64,000 nucleotides of DNA from Limnohabitans sp. Jir61 (GCF_003063545.1 NZ_NESD01000003.1:248001-312000), one strand, 5' to 3'; numbered from the stretch's first letter, positions 1 to 8,550 are shown. The notes: generated from the sequence alone by a model not told the origin. A program made the numbers and translations.

Positions 1-81
1 TGGGAGGGCGTACAAGACCGCTTAACGCGTGCTTCTGCGCCAACTCGTTAAACTAACGTGGTACTCAAAAGAGAGCCTGTG

Positions 82-1002
82 ATGAAATCAATGTTTAGTC
101 GTCTGTTTAAAGTTGTATGCACTGTTGCACTGGGTGCAGCTCTCTTTGCTTGCGGGTCTAGCAAAACGGTCGATCCCTTCACGCCTAACCGCGTGATTGG
201 ATTGGGCGATGCTTACAACGATGTGGGCTTGTCGCCAGGTGCGGCATTTACGGTAACTGGTACATCGACGGTGCAAACGGTGGTGGAGCAAGTGGCCGCT
301 TTGTTTGGCGTGGGCTCCGCGGGCACTGCGATTCGCACACCCCGTGCAAGCCTTCCAGCAACAGGCGTTTTCAGTTATGCCATGGGTGATTCGCTGATCA
401 GTGGTACGGGTGCTGCGGACGCATCATTGACCGAACAAGTGGATCGTGTGTTGGCAGACGTAGGCACCTTCACTGATAAAGATTTGATAATCATCACTGC
501 AGGTACGCGTGACATCAAAGGGAATTTGGATGCTGTGACAACCGTAGCAGCACTCACTGGGCAAGTACGCAGATTGCTGGATGCCAATGCAAAACATGTG
601 TTAATCATGCAGCCTTTGGATATTGCCTATACGCCATTCGGTCGTGCAGCTGGCACATACGCCGGCAAAACAGTGACTTTTGTTAACGAAGAATTGACGC
701 AGCTTCAAGCGCTGGTTCGAGGTGGTGGTTACGCTAAAAATCCAGTGATTTTTACAAATGCCACAGGACTTTCTTCCAACTTCAACACCTACACCTACAC
801 GACACCCTACGGTCAGTTCACGACCAGCACTCAAGTTCCATATTGTTCAAGTCCAACAACCTTAACCGGTTGCGCTATGGCTTCGGGTGATGACACGACA
901 GTTGCAACCACGCTGTTTGCCGACAACTTAAATTTAACGCCCGTAGGCAATCAATGGGTGGCGAGTTTTCTTTACAACGCCACGGCCAGCGGCTGGCGTT
1001 AA
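82..1002 (+). CDS. Lipoprotein with degenerate SGNH/GDSL-hydrolase fold
   Basis: Predicted 306-residue outer-envelope lipoprotein. A positively charged start and hydrophobic stretch (residues 5-23) end in a lipobox LFAC with Cys24. The rest follows the block order of SGNH/GDSL esterases, but the catalytic positions look lost. Block I reads GLGDAYND with Ala44 where the nucleophilic Ser is expected. Block III reads TAGTRD with Arg143 for the oxyanion Asn. Block V reads DNLNLTP with Asn284 for the catalytic His. A GDSL string at residues 102-105 lies at the block II position and is probably fortuitous. ATG at 82 is chosen because AAAGAGAG ends 7 nt upstream; GTG at 58 would put charged residues before the signal. 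Its 3' end overlaps the convergent SemiSWEET gene by 4 bp. Function unknown; likely a non-catalytic family member. Confidence 0.85.
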   Translation: MKSMFSRLFKVVCTVALGAALFACGSSKTVDPFTPNRVIGLGDAYNDVGLSPGAAFTVTGTSTVQTVVEQVAALFGVGSAGTAIRTPRASLPATGVFSYAMGDSLISGTGAADASLTEQVDRVLADVGTFTDKDLIIITAGTRDIKGNLDAVTTVAALTGQVRRLLDANAKHVLIMQPLDIAYTPFGRAAGTYAGKTVTFVNEELTQLQALVRGGGYAKNPVIFTNATGLSSNFNTYTYTTPYGQFTTSTQVPYCSSPTTLTGCAMASGDDTTVATTLFADNLNLTPVGNQWVASFLYNATASGWR

Positions 1003-1274
1003 TCAGCGGCTGATGCCTTGCGCCCAAAGCGCAAGCGCATCGCCAAAATACTGGCTGCCAACACCAGCGTAATCACGTTGGCAATCACCACAGGCCAGGC
1101 TTCGATTAGCAAGCCGTAGGCCAGCCACAGTGCAATACCCAGCGTGAACGCGCTGTACATCCCCAAAGAAATGCCGCTCACGTCGCGCGTCTTGAAGGTC
1201 AACCACGCTTGCGGCACAAAGCTCGCGGTGGTCAGGCTGGCAGCGGCGTAGCCGATCCATTCGGTGTAGTTCAT
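999..1274 (-). CDS. SemiSWEET / PQ-loop small sugar transporter
   Basis: A 91-residue integral membrane protein with three predicted helices (about residues 6-25, 36-56 and 60-80) and the PQ motif FVPQ at residues 19-22 in the first helix. This is the length and layout of bacterial SemiSWEETs, which dimerise in the inner membrane to form a sugar uniporter. The substrate cannot be read from the sequence. It stands between a lipoprotein gene (convergent, 4-bp overlap) and dacB (same strand, 15 nt upstream), so it may be cotranscribed with dacB. No clear ribosome binding site is seen. Confidence 0.88.
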   Translation of the reverse strand: MNYTEWIGYAAASLTTASFVPQAWLTFKTRDVSGISLGMYSAFTLGIALWLAYGLLIEAWPVVIANVITLVLAASILAMRLRFGRKASAAD

Positions 1275-1289
1275 TCGGGTCTTTCTGAA

Positions 1290-2816
1290 TTAGGGCTGCT
1301 TGCCCGCCCAGTCAATCATCGCATCTAGCGCTGGGCGCGCTGCATTGGCATTGGCGTGGTGCAGGATGGCCACCACCACAAGTCGTTTGCCACTGGCTGT
1401 GTCCACAAACCCAGCTATGCCCGCTACATCCCGCAAGCTACCGGTTTTCAAATGCGCACTGGCTTGTGCTTTGCTGCGTTTCATCGTGCCGTCTAGGCCG
1501 GTGACTGGCAACGAGCTCATCAGCTCAGACATGTTGGGTGAGGTCCACGCCACTTGCAGTAAACGCGCCAAGGCTTGCGCACTGATGCGCTCTTCGCGGC
1601 TCAGGCCCGAGCCGTTGTCAAAGGTGGGCACTTCGCCGCCCACGCGTTCGCGCCACCAGCGTTGCATCACATCACGCGAGGCGTCAAAGCTGCCTACGCC
1701 GCGTTGTTGTTGGCTGAGCGTGAGGAACACATGTTGCGCCATCACGTTGTTGCTGTACTTGTTGATGTCGCGAATGGTCTCGGCCAAGGTGGCGGATTCG
1801 ACGTTGAAGATGGGCTGCAAGTTGGCGGGAATGCTGCCATCGCGCACTTGCCCGCTGAGCTGGCCACCGAGTTGCTGCCACATACCGGCAATGGCGCGTG
1901 CGGCAAATTGCTGAGGTGCGGCATAGGCGATCGGCCACATTTTTTCGCCACACACAGCGGGGTAGTTGCCGGCAAAGCGGATGCGTGTGGCATCGCTCCA
2001 ATCGGCGCGTAAGGCGCTGCGGTAGTCGCTGCAGTCGCCGTTGCTCAATGGCACGGTGGCTGGGAATTGCACGCCTGCCAGTGGCGGTTCGATTTGCACA
2101 CGCGCTACATTGGCGGCGCGGTCGGGTACAAACTGAATGAGCAGCGATTTGAAGTTGAGCAGCAGCGCATCGGGTGCGGCGTTGTAGGGGCGAAGCGGTT
2201 CGCCGTCAAAGCTGGCGGCGTCACGAGCGGGCACATCAAACGCGCTGCGGTCGAGCACGATGTCGCCTTGAATTTTTTGAATGCCCAAGCCTTGGATGCG
2301 GCGCATCAGCAGCCACAAACGCTCCACCACCAAGCGTGGGTCGCCGCTGCCCTTGATGTAGACATTGCCCTGCAACACGCCGTCGCGCACAGAGCCGTCC
2401 ACGTACACGGGCGTGCGCCACACAAAGGCGGGGCCAAGGGTGTCGAGTGCGGCGGTGGTGGTGGCTAGCTTCATCAGCGAAGCAGGGTTCACGCGCTCTT
2501 GGGCTTGGTGGCTTAGGCGCGGTGTGCTGCCCGTGTGTGTGTCGATCACCATCACATGGAAGTTGTCGCTGGGCACTTTGGCGCGTTGCAGCGCGGCTTG
2601 CACTTCGGGCGGCAGTTGGCCAATGTTGCCATCTGTGTGTTTGGGGGGTTCGCTACGCACGGCTTTTGAACTGGGTGCTGCGTGCGCCGTTAGAGCTGTG
2701 GCGCACATCACGGCGACCATGAACGCATAGGCCAAAGGTGAGCGCACAAAGTGCCATCGCGCAGGATGGATGCGGGGTGTGAGCGTGTGCAAAGTGGGCA
2801 TGTGCGTGCAGGTCAT
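1290..2816 (-). CDS. dacB: D-alanyl-D-alanine carboxypeptidase/endopeptidase (PBP4 type)
   Basis: Periplasmic peptidoglycan hydrolase of the S13 peptidase family, which trims or cleaves D-Ala-containing crosslinks. The 508-residue product has a signal sequence (about residues 22-46, ending AHA). All three penicillin-binding motifs are present: SLMK (Ser113 to Lys116), SNN (355-357) and KTG (457-459). The gap between the first two motifs is the long insertion typical of PBP4. The start at 2816 is preferred over an upstream in-frame start (2927), which would run into tsaB. A GATAAT hexamer on the minus strand ends exactly 6 nt before this ATG. The gene is divergent from tsaB, with only 32 bp between start codons. 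Confidence 0.93.
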   Translation of the reverse strand: MTCTHMPTLHTLTPRIHPARWHFVRSPLAYAFMVAVMCATALTAHAAPSSKAVRSEPPKHTDGNIGQLPPEVQAALQRAKVPSDNFHVMVIDTHTGSTPRLSHQAQERVNPASLMKLATTTAALDTLGPAFVWRTPVYVDGSVRDGVLQGNVYIKGSGDPRLVVERLWLLMRRIQGLGIQKIQGDIVLDRSAFDVPARDAASFDGEPLRPYNAAPDALLLNFKSLLIQFVPDRAANVARVQIEPPLAGVQFPATVPLSNGDCSDYRSALRADWSDATRIRFAGNYPAVCGEKMWPIAYAAPQQFAARAIAGMWQQLGGQLSGQVRDGSIPANLQPIFNVESATLAETIRDINKYSNNVMAQHVFLTLSQQQRGVGSFDASRDVMQRWWRERVGGEVPTFDNGSGLSREERISAQALARLLQVAWTSPNMSELMSSLPVTGLDGTMKRSKAQASAHLKTGSLRDVAGIAGFVDTASGKRLVVVAILHHANANAARPALDAMIDWAGKQP

Positions 2817-2822
2817 GGGCAA

Positions 2823-2828
2823 ATTATC
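2823..2828 (-). promoter_or_regulatory. Putative -10 element of a leaderless dacB transcript
   Basis: GATAAT on the minus strand followed by TTGCCC and then the dacB ATG at 2816. The usual 6-7 nt from a -10 element to the start site puts transcription initiation on the A of the ATG. No Shine-Dalgarno sequence fits. Confidence 0.5.
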
Positions 2829-2836
2829 ACGGCTGG

Positions 2837-2842
2837 GATAAT
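2837..2842 (+). promoter_or_regulatory. Putative extended -10 element of a leaderless tsaB transcript
   Basis: TGG followed by GATAAT (the TGN of an extended -10), then CAGCAG and the tsaB ATG at 2849. It faces the dacB -10 element on the other strand, with 8 bp between the two hexamers. Confidence 0.5.
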
Positions 2843-2848
2843 CAGCAG

Positions 2849-3628
2849 ATGCACACCAACCAGTGGCTGGCTTTAGAGACCAGCACCGACACTCTTTCTC
2901 TTGCGGTCGCACGCGGCACGCAGACATGGACGCACACCAGCGCAGGCGGTGCGCTCACGTCCACGCACATGATTCCGCAATCCTTGGCGCTCTTGAAAGA
3001 GGCCGGTTTGGCATTGACCGATTTGCAGGCCGTGGTGTTTGGCCGTGGACCGGGCGCGTTCACGGGCTTGCGTACGGCGTGCTCGGTGGCGCAGGGTTTG
3101 GCTTTTGGTGCTGACTTGCCCGTGTTGCCGATTGACACCTTGTTGGCCGTGACTGAAGAGGCGCGTGCGGCGAATGCTTTAACAGGTGCAGCACCCGTGA
3201 CGCGCGTGCTGGCCGTGATGGATGCGCGCATGGAGCAGGTGTATGTGGCGGCGTATGAGTTCACGCCAAACGCTACCGATGCGTCAAGCGAAGCAAATCC
3301 GTTGCAAGGCATGTGGTGCTGTGTGCAGCAGCCCGAGCTGCACAGACCCGAATCTATGCATTGGCCCGCCGATTGGTCGCAAGACAGTTTCATCGCAGCA
3401 GGTAATGCATGGCCCGTGTACGCAGGCCGTTGGCCCGTTGCGCTGACTGCACCTCAGCTGATGGCTTTGCCCACCGCCGCCGCGCTGCTGCGCCTGGCCC
3501 CCGCCGCGTGGGCCGCAGGCCAAGCGGTGCCGCCCGAAGAAGCGCTGCCGCTTTACATCCGCGACAAAGTGGCGCAAACCACCGACGAGCGTATGCAGAT
3601 CAAAGCGCAGCACGCGGCTGGCCTATGA
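2849..3628 (+). CDS. tsaB: tRNA N6-threonylcarbamoyladenosine biosynthesis protein TsaB
   Basis: Non-catalytic partner of TsaD in the t6A37 tRNA modification complex (with TsaE and TsaC). The 259-residue sequence opens with the ASKHA-fold strand LALETSTDTLSLAV. It carries the family stretch GRGPGAFTGLRT followed by AQGLAFG. The HxxxExxxH metal site of TsaD is absent, as expected for TsaB. Start at 2849, directly after a GATAAT-N6 element. Its stop overlaps the rimI start (ATGA at 3625-3628), so the two are probably translationally coupled; tsaB-rimI is a common bacterial pairing. Confidence 0.94.
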   Translation: MHTNQWLALETSTDTLSLAVARGTQTWTHTSAGGALTSTHMIPQSLALLKEAGLALTDLQAVVFGRGPGAFTGLRTACSVAQGLAFGADLPVLPIDTLLAVTEEARAANALTGAAPVTRVLAVMDARMEQVYVAAYEFTPNATDASSEANPLQGMWCCVQQPELHRPESMHWPADWSQDSFIAAGNAWPVYAGRWPVALTAPQLMALPTAAALLRLAPAAWAAGQAVPPEEALPLYIRDKVAQTTDERMQIKAQHAAGL

Positions 3629-4089
3629 ACGCCGTTTTGAAACCCGAAGTACGCCTAGAGCCGCTGACTGAAGCGCTGCTCGACGATGTGCTGCGCATCG
3701 AAAACAGCGCCTACGCCCACCCGTGGACACGAGGCAATTTTGCAGACTCACTCAAGTCGGGCTATCAGCTGCTGGCGCTGATGGGCGGCGATACCTTGAT
3801 TGGCTACTTTGTGGCCATGGAGGGCGTGGAGGAAGTGCATTTGCTCAACATCACCGTTGCGCCACAGTTTCAGGGCCAAGGCTATGGTGTGCTGATGCTC
3901 GATGCCTTGTCGGTGTGGGCGCGCAGCCGCCAAGCCCAATGGCTGTGGCTAGAGGTGCGCGTGGGCAACACCCGCGCCATGCAGGTGTACGAGCGTTATG
4001 GCTACCGTCGTGTGGGCGAACGCAAAAACTATTACCCCGCCGACCACGGCCAACGCGAGCACGCGGTGGTGATGTCGCTCAAGCTGTAA
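3625..4089 (+). CDS. rimI: Ribosomal-protein-alanine N-acetyltransferase (GNAT family)
   Basis: A 154-residue GNAT acetyltransferase. The acetyl-CoA binding motif A is visible as Q83-G-Q-G-Y-G88 after the strand LLNITVAP, and the C-terminal VGNTRAMQVYERYGY is typical of RimI. In Escherichia coli RimI acetylates the N-terminal Ala of ribosomal protein S18. Start at the ATG overlapping the tsaB stop; upstream in-frame starts would lie inside tsaB. The uracil-DNA glycosylase gene follows after 10 nt, giving a three-gene operon. Confidence 0.93.
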   Translation: MNAVLKPEVRLEPLTEALLDDVLRIENSAYAHPWTRGNFADSLKSGYQLLALMGGDTLIGYFVAMEGVEEVHLLNITVAPQFQGQGYGVLMLDALSVWARSRQAQWLWLEVRVGNTRAMQVYERYGYRRVGERKNYYPADHGQREHAVVMSLKL

Positions 4090-4099
4090 GCTATTACCC

Positions 4100-5050
4100 A
4101 TGACCGACACCTTGCACCTCGACAAACGCCAACGCGCCATGCTGGCCGAAATGGGCGTGCGCGTGTGGTCACCCATGTCTGAAGCCGCCGTCATGGGCGC
4201 ACCTGCTGTGGAAACTTTGGTGGTGGATACATCCGCCTCTGTGCCCAGCGACGTGGCGATGCAAGCCCATGCAGAAGAAGCGCACAGCTTTGCCGCTGCC
4301 AGCGAGCTGGCCACCCAAGCCATTGCCAACGCAGCAGGCTATGACACAGCAGCGCGACAAATGCCTGTGCCGGTGTCCAAGGCCCAACCGGAAGCTGCCC
4401 CCATCATCATTCAACGCCCCGAAGGCATTGACCAAATGGATTGGTCAGCCTTGCACAGCACCGTGTCAGGTTGCCAAGCTTGCACGCTATGCGGCTCGCG
4501 CCAAAACACCGTGTTTGGCGTGGGCGCACTCGCCAAAGACGGCCAAGCACCGCAGGTGGATTGGCTCATCGTGGGCGAAACGCCGGGCGAAGAAGAAGAC
4601 CGCCAAGGCGAACCGTTCGTGGGCCAGGCTGGCAAACTGCTCGACAACATGCTGGGTGCGATGAAGCTCTCACGCACCGGCGAGCGCACAGCAGAGGGCG
4701 GCGGCGTGTACATCGCCAACGTGCTCAAGTGCCGCCCACCTGGTAACCGCAACCCCAAGCCCGAAGAAGTGGCGCAGTGTCTGCCCTACCTAGAACGCCA
4801 AGTCGCGTTGCTCAAACCCAAAATGATTTTGGCCATGGGCCGCTTTGCGGTGCAGGCCTTGTTGCGCGACAGCGTGCCCGAGTTAGAAGGCACGCCTTAC
4901 GGCAAGCTGCGTGGGCGCGTGTATCAGTACCAAGGCGTGCCGGTGGTGGTGACCTATCACCCCAACTACGTACTGCGTAACTTGCCGGAGAAGGCCAAGG
5001 TTTGGGCCGACCTTTGTTTGGCCATGGCGCACCTCAAGGGTTCTGAGTAG
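4100..5050 (+). CDS. Family 4 (iron-sulfur) uracil-DNA glycosylase
   Basis: DNA repair enzyme that removes uracil from DNA. The catalytic domain spans about residues 115-312. The family 4 signature GETPGEEEDRQGEPFVGQAG starts at residue 159. Cys125/Cys128 or Cys128/Cys131 with Cys211 and Cys227 could ligate the 4Fe-4S cluster. The C-terminal YHPNY loop is present. The first 110 residues are an Ala-rich extension of unknown role, absent from the compact ~200-residue thermophile enzymes. Last gene of tsaB-rimI-udg; its 3' end overlaps the convergent DMT transporter gene by 17 bp. Confidence 0.9.
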   Translation: MTDTLHLDKRQRAMLAEMGVRVWSPMSEAAVMGAPAVETLVVDTSASVPSDVAMQAHAEEAHSFAAASELATQAIANAAGYDTAARQMPVPVSKAQPEAAPIIIQRPEGIDQMDWSALHSTVSGCQACTLCGSRQNTVFGVGALAKDGQAPQVDWLIVGETPGEEEDRQGEPFVGQAGKLLDNMLGAMKLSRTGERTAEGGGVYIANVLKCRPPGNRNPKPEEVAQCLPYLERQVALLKPKMILAMGRFAVQALLRDSVPELEGTPYGKLRGRVYQYQGVPVVVTYHPNYVLRNLPEKAKVWADLCLAMAHLKGSE

Positions 5051-5942
5051 ACCTCGCTGGCCACAGCACCGACGCAATGGCCACCACCATCAGCACCACG
5101 GCTGTCCAGTCTTGCCAGTGCAGCACTTCATCCAGTAGCCACGCTCCTGTGAACACGCCCAGCACGGGAATGAACATCACGCTCAAAGTAGATGCCACAG
5201 GCGGCAGGCCGCGTGCTAGTGTCAGCCACGCGGCCTGCGCAAACGCAAACACGCCCAGCGCGTTGTAAAGAATCGCCCACTGCGTGCTCTCGGCGGGCAT
5301 TTGCCAGCGGTCTTGCTCAAACACACAGGCCAGCACCGTCAGCAATATCGTGGTCATGCTCGTCATCCAAAATGCGATAGCGAGCGTGGGCACTTCAATG
5401 TGAGTGTGGCGCAAGCGTTGCGTGCCATAGGCCCACACAGCAGCGGCAATCAATACCATCAGCACCCAAAACGGCTGGCCGGAGAGATTGTTCAATTCAT
5501 TCCAAAGCAGCAGCAACACACCTACGCCTGCCGCGGCTACTCCCAACCATTGGCGCGCCCGCAACGGCGCATTGAACCAAATCACACCCCAAATAGCCGA
5601 GAAAACGGGCATGGTGTAGCCCAAGATCGCCGCACGCCCACTGGGCAACTTGGGCAAAGCCAAGATGACCAACACGTGCCAAACGAACAGGTTGAAAAAT
5701 GCCAGTTTCAACAGTTCCCACCAGTGTGCGCGTGGAATGCGCAGCGGCACTTTCATCAGCACCAGTGCCAAGCCCAGCACCGGCAAGCCAATCAACATCG
5801 ACAAGCTGCGAAACGTGAGCGGCGGAAAACCTGTGACGCCAAGCTTCATGATGGGCCAGTTGATGCCCCACACCAAGGTGAGTGTGATGAGCGTCCAAAG
5901 TTGGCGACGGGTGAGGCTGGGCAGGGCTGACATGGGGTGCAT
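5034..5942 (-). CDS. EamA/DMT-family inner-membrane transporter
   Basis: A 302-residue drug/metabolite transporter with about ten hydrophobic helices in two EamA repeats. The first half includes LVWGINWPIMKLGV and the second LGVFAFAQAAWLTLARGLPP. Members export amino acids, metabolites or drugs; the substrate here is unknown. ATG at 5942 is favoured over 5933 because AGAAGG (minus strand, 5949-5954) sits 6 nt upstream as a ribosome binding site. Divergent from pyrF with a 23-bp gap. Confidence 0.88.
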   Translation of the reverse strand: MHPMSALPSLTRRQLWTLITLTLVWGINWPIMKLGVTGFPPLTFRSLSMLIGLPVLGLALVLMKVPLRIPRAHWWELLKLAFFNLFVWHVLVILALPKLPSGRAAILGYTMPVFSAIWGVIWFNAPLRARQWLGVAAAGVGVLLLLWNELNNLSGQPFWVLMVLIAAAVWAYGTQRLRHTHIEVPTLAIAFWMTSMTTILLTVLACVFEQDRWQMPAESTQWAILYNALGVFAFAQAAWLTLARGLPPVASTLSVMFIPVLGVFTGAWLLDEVLHWQDWTAVVLMVVAIASVLWPARSTQNP

Positions 5943-5953
5943 GGTAAGCCTTC

Positions 5954-5959
5954 TAAAAT
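5954..5959 (+). promoter_or_regulatory. Putative -10 element of a leaderless pyrF transcript
   Basis: TAAAAT followed by CACGCC and the pyrF ATG at 5966. The spacing puts the transcription start at the start codon, and no ribosome binding site is present. No good -35 box is visible. Confidence 0.45.
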
Positions 5960-5965
5960 CACGCC

Positions 5966-6808
5966 ATGACCTTCCTTGACATGCTCAGCGCTGCAGAGCG
6001 CCAAAACAACTCCATGCTCTGCGTGGGCCTTGACCCAGAACCGACCAAGTTCCCAGACCGCATCAAGGGCGACTCGAACAAGATTTACGACTTCTGCGCA
6101 GCCATCGTCGATGCCACCGCTGATCTGGTGAATAGCTTCAAACCCCAAATTGCCTACTTTGCTGCGCACCGCGCCGAAGGGCAGTTGGAGCGTTTGATGG
6201 AGCACATGCGCCGCGTCGCGCCCCATGTGCCGATCATCTTGGACGCCAAGCGCGGCGACATTGGCAGCACCGCTGAGCAATACGCCATCGAAGCGTTTGA
6301 GCGTTACGGTGCAGACGCCGTGACCCTCTCTCCCTTCATGGGTTGGGATTCGGTGGCTCCGTATTTGAAGTACCACGGCAAAGGCGCGTTCTTGCTGTGC
6401 CGCACCTCCAACCCCGGCGGTGATGATTTGCAAAATCAACGCCTCGCGTCTGTCGAAGGCCAGCCCTTGATGTACGAACACATCGCCAAATTGGCCCAAG
6501 GCCCTTGGAACCTCAACGGTCAATTGGGCTTGGTGGTGGGCGCGACTTATCCCAAAGAGATCGAGCGTGTGCGTGAACTTGCACCCACTGTGCCTTTGCT
6601 GATCCCAGGTGTGGGTGCACAAGGTGGTGATGCGGTAGCCACGGTGAAAGCAGGCTTGCGTGTGAGCGGCGACACCACCACCGGCCCCATCATCGTCAAC
6701 TCATCGCGTGCGATTTTGTATGCGTCCAAGGGTGACGACTTTGCAGAAGCTGCACGTCGTGTGGCCTTGCAAACGCGCGAGACTTTGCAGGCGGCGAAAG
6801 CTGCTTAA
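5966..6808 (+). CDS. pyrF: Orotidine 5'-phosphate decarboxylase (type 2 subfamily)
   Basis: Last step of de novo UMP synthesis, decarboxylating OMP in the cytoplasm. The 280-residue length and the motif [11 protein letters not shown] with catalytic Lys95 identify the type 2 (PyrF_2) subfamily rather than the ~230-residue E. coli type. The C-terminal [12 protein letters not shown] phosphate-binding loop is present. Monocistronic by context: divergent EamA upstream, and a convergent CYTH gene whose stop is 3 nt from the pyrF stop. Confidence 0.94.
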   Translation: MTFLDMLSAAERQNNSMLCVGLDPEPTKFPDRIKGDSNKIYDFCAAIVDATADLVNSFKPQIAYFAAHRAEGQLERLMEHMRRVAPHVPIILDAKRGDIGSTAEQYAIEAFERYGADAVTLSPFMGWDSVAPYLKYHGKGAFLLCRTSNPGGDDLQNQRLASVEGQPLMYEHIAKLAQGPWNLNGQLGLVVGATYPKEIERVRELAPTVPLLIPGVGAQGGDAVATVKAGLRVSGDTTTGPIIVNSSRAILYASKGDDFAEAARRVALQTRETLQAAKAA

Positions 6809-6811
6809 CTT

Positions 6812-7432
6812 TTAGCTTTGTGCGGATTGCGCGAACAGCGCCAATCCGCGCTGTGCTTTGCTCGCGTCGGATGGCGTGAGCGCAATTGCACCGCTAGGCG
6901 TTTGGCGCAGCGCATCTGCCAATGCATGCAGGGCCGTCTCTGGCCCACTGAGCAGCTCAAGCTCCAACTCCAAAATGTCTTCGCTCAACGCTGTGCCCGG
7001 CACGGTGATGTGGCCTTGGTCCAGCGCCACTTCTATGCTGGCGCTGTCGTGCGTCAACACCCAGCTGTGGCGTTCAAAGTCAGTGCGAAATAAGGGCTTG
7101 AGTTCGGCACGCAAAGCCATTAACGATGCGGCCAAGTTAGCGTCATCTACCAAGGCTGCAAAGTCCAACGCGCCTGGCGTGGTGGGGGCTTCCCACTCTT
7201 GGCGACGCGACAGGCCGTTCTCGCTTTTACCTGCGGTCTTCACGGTCAGCAGCCATTGCTCGCCAGCCAAACGTTCGCGCACGGCCATGCGGCGTTGCTT
7301 CAAATCCATAGTGGACGTGTCAAAGTAAGTGTTGAGCAGGCGCTGCACTTTGGCAGGTGCGCCCAGCAGCGGATGCATCAACAGCACGGGTACATCTTGC
7401 TGGCGCATGCAGAGCTTGAGCTCAGTTTCCAT
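6812..7432 (-). CDS. CYTH-domain protein (inorganic polyphosphate/triphosphate metabolism family)
   Basis: A 206-residue CYTH protein. The N-terminal ExExK signature is E2-T-E4-L-K6, and basic strands such as QRRMAVRERL and LLTVKTAG line the triphosphate tunnel. Bacterial CYTH proteins hydrolyse tripolyphosphate or thiamine triphosphate; the substrate is not decided by sequence. There is no CHAD domain. It lies 18 nt downstream of the cytochrome b561 gene on the same strand and is probably cotranscribed with it, with no obvious functional link. Confidence 0.85.
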   Translation of the reverse strand: METELKLCMRQQDVPVLLMHPLLGAPAKVQRLLNTYFDTSTMDLKQRRMAVRERLAGEQWLLTVKTAGKSENGLSRRQEWEAPTTPGALDFAALVDDANLAASLMALRAELKPLFRTDFERHSWVLTHDSASIEVALDQGHITVPGTALSEDILELELELLSGPETALHALADALRQTPSGAIALTPSDASKAQRGLALFAQSAQS

Positions 7433-7450
7433 CTTGCGTATTGAGTTCGC

Positions 7451-8011
7451 TCAGCTGCGCGGGGGCAACATGGACAGCAGCACGCCGTCCTTGAGAATGC
7501 GGTGGTGATAGATGGCTGCCACCGAGTGCAAGCCAGACAACCACATGATGGCATTGCCCAACAGCTCATGGACCTCGCCCCAATCCGTCATATCGGCGAT
7601 CGCAGATTGCGCGATGAAGGGCATGTCGTTGACGCGAATGCCGCCCAGCAATGTCAGTGGATGGCCTTCGCTGCCCAATGTCAGCATGGCCGAAACAGGC
7701 ACAGCCAGCAGCATCAACCACAACAAGCCCTGCGTGGCTTTGGATGCGATGTGCATCCATGCGGGCATGTCAAAACTGGGCTTGGCTGGACGTACGGCTA
7801 CCCAGACTAGGCGTAGCAACGTCAGTGCCATCACCAATATGCCCAGCGACTCATGCAACACGATGTCGATGCGTGTCGCTGGGTCTAAACCGTTGCGCAT
7901 TTCGCGGCCAAAGTGCTCTGGCCCAAGAATGAAGGCGGCAATGACCGCGATGGCGGTGAGCCAATGCAATGCACGGCTCAGGGTGTCGTAGTGGGTGTGT
8001 GATGAATTCAT
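7451..8011 (-). CDS. Cytochrome b561 family protein
   Basis: A 186-residue inner-membrane dihaem cytochrome with four predicted helices. His16 (RALHW) in helix 1 and later His residues (HESLGIL, GLHSV, YHHRIL) are candidate haem ligands. E. coli CybB oxidises ubiquinol and passes electrons to superoxide; the partner here is unknown. ATG at 8011 chosen; no strong ribosome binding site is seen. First gene of a likely operon with the CYTH gene. Confidence 0.88.
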   Translation of the reverse strand: MNSSHTHYDTLSRALHWLTAIAVIAAFILGPEHFGREMRNGLDPATRIDIVLHESLGILVMALTLLRLVWVAVRPAKPSFDMPAWMHIASKATQGLLWLMLLAVPVSAMLTLGSEGHPLTLLGGIRVNDMPFIAQSAIADMTDWGEVHELLGNAIMWLSGLHSVAAIYHHRILKDGVLLSMLPPRS

Positions 8012-8080
8012 CGTTTTTGCTTAAAAATGCGATTGTGCAAGGAAAGAATGACGATTTGATGAGACGCATATTTGATTGTC

Positions 8081-8473
8081 TTAAGCGGCTGTAAAGCGTG
8101 TGCGGAGGTAGTCCACGATAACCTTCGAGTCTTGCAGCCAACGCGTCTCGCCGTTGGCTTCTGTGATTTTCAAACAAGGCACTTTGGTAGCGCCACTGCC
8201 TTGGTGCAGTTCGTCGCGGTTGGCAACGTGGTGTTGCGCATCGCGTTTCTCAATCGGCAGCGACAAGCGGCGCATTTCTTGGCGCACCTTGATGCAAAAC
8301 GGGCAGGTGTTGAATTGGTACAGCGCCAAGCTTTGACATTGCAGATCAACCGCGGCTTGAGCCGCAGCGTCGCGTTGTACGCCCTCGGGGTTCGTGAGGC
8401 GCTCTTTGAGCAGCATGACAGGGCCCAGCACAAGGCGCAGGGTTTGGAAAAAGGCACGTATGACAGGTTTCAT
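8081..8473 (-). CDS. Glutaredoxin-like / GST N-terminal domain protein
   Basis: A 131-residue thioredoxin-fold protein with the redox motif C57-P-F-C60 in the context LYQFNTCPFC and a cis-Pro strand TKVPCLKI. It resembles stand-alone GST N-terminal/glutaredoxin proteins. The first 45 residues are a hydrophobic plus amphipathic segment that may act as a membrane anchor. An upstream in-frame start (8530) would overlap the slyD gene region, so the ATG at 8473 is chosen. Physiological partner unknown. Confidence 0.82.
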   Translation of the reverse strand: MKPVIRAFFQTLRLVLGPVMLLKERLTNPEGVQRDAAAQAAVDLQCQSLALYQFNTCPFCIKVRQEMRRLSLPIEKRDAQHHVANRDELHQGSGATKVPCLKITEANGETRWLQDSKVIVDYLRTRFTAA

Positions 8474-8550
8474 GGGGGTGAATGGTAAGGCTTGATGACG
8501 CGCCACATCAGAGGTCGTGGACAATGGCATTTTTCATTCAGAGCCTAGCC

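Noticed and set aside
1-51. Possible 3' end of a gene entering from the left (frame 1 ends in a stop at 49-51)
   Set aside because: Only 16 codons are visible and a second frame also ends nearby (23-25); no recognisable protein end.
385-396. Literal GDSL string in the lipoprotein at residues 102-105 taken as the catalytic motif
   Set aside because: It lies at the position of block II (after a NYAxGG-like SYAMG), not block I, so it is unlikely to hold the nucleophile.
5301-5930. 209-codon open frame antisense to the EamA gene
   Set aside because: Shadow of a GC-rich membrane protein gene; composition is Gln/His/Arg-rich and matches no family.
5846-6622. 258-codon open frame antisense to pyrF
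   Set aside because: pyrF is certain, and the antisense product has no family features or ribosome binding site.
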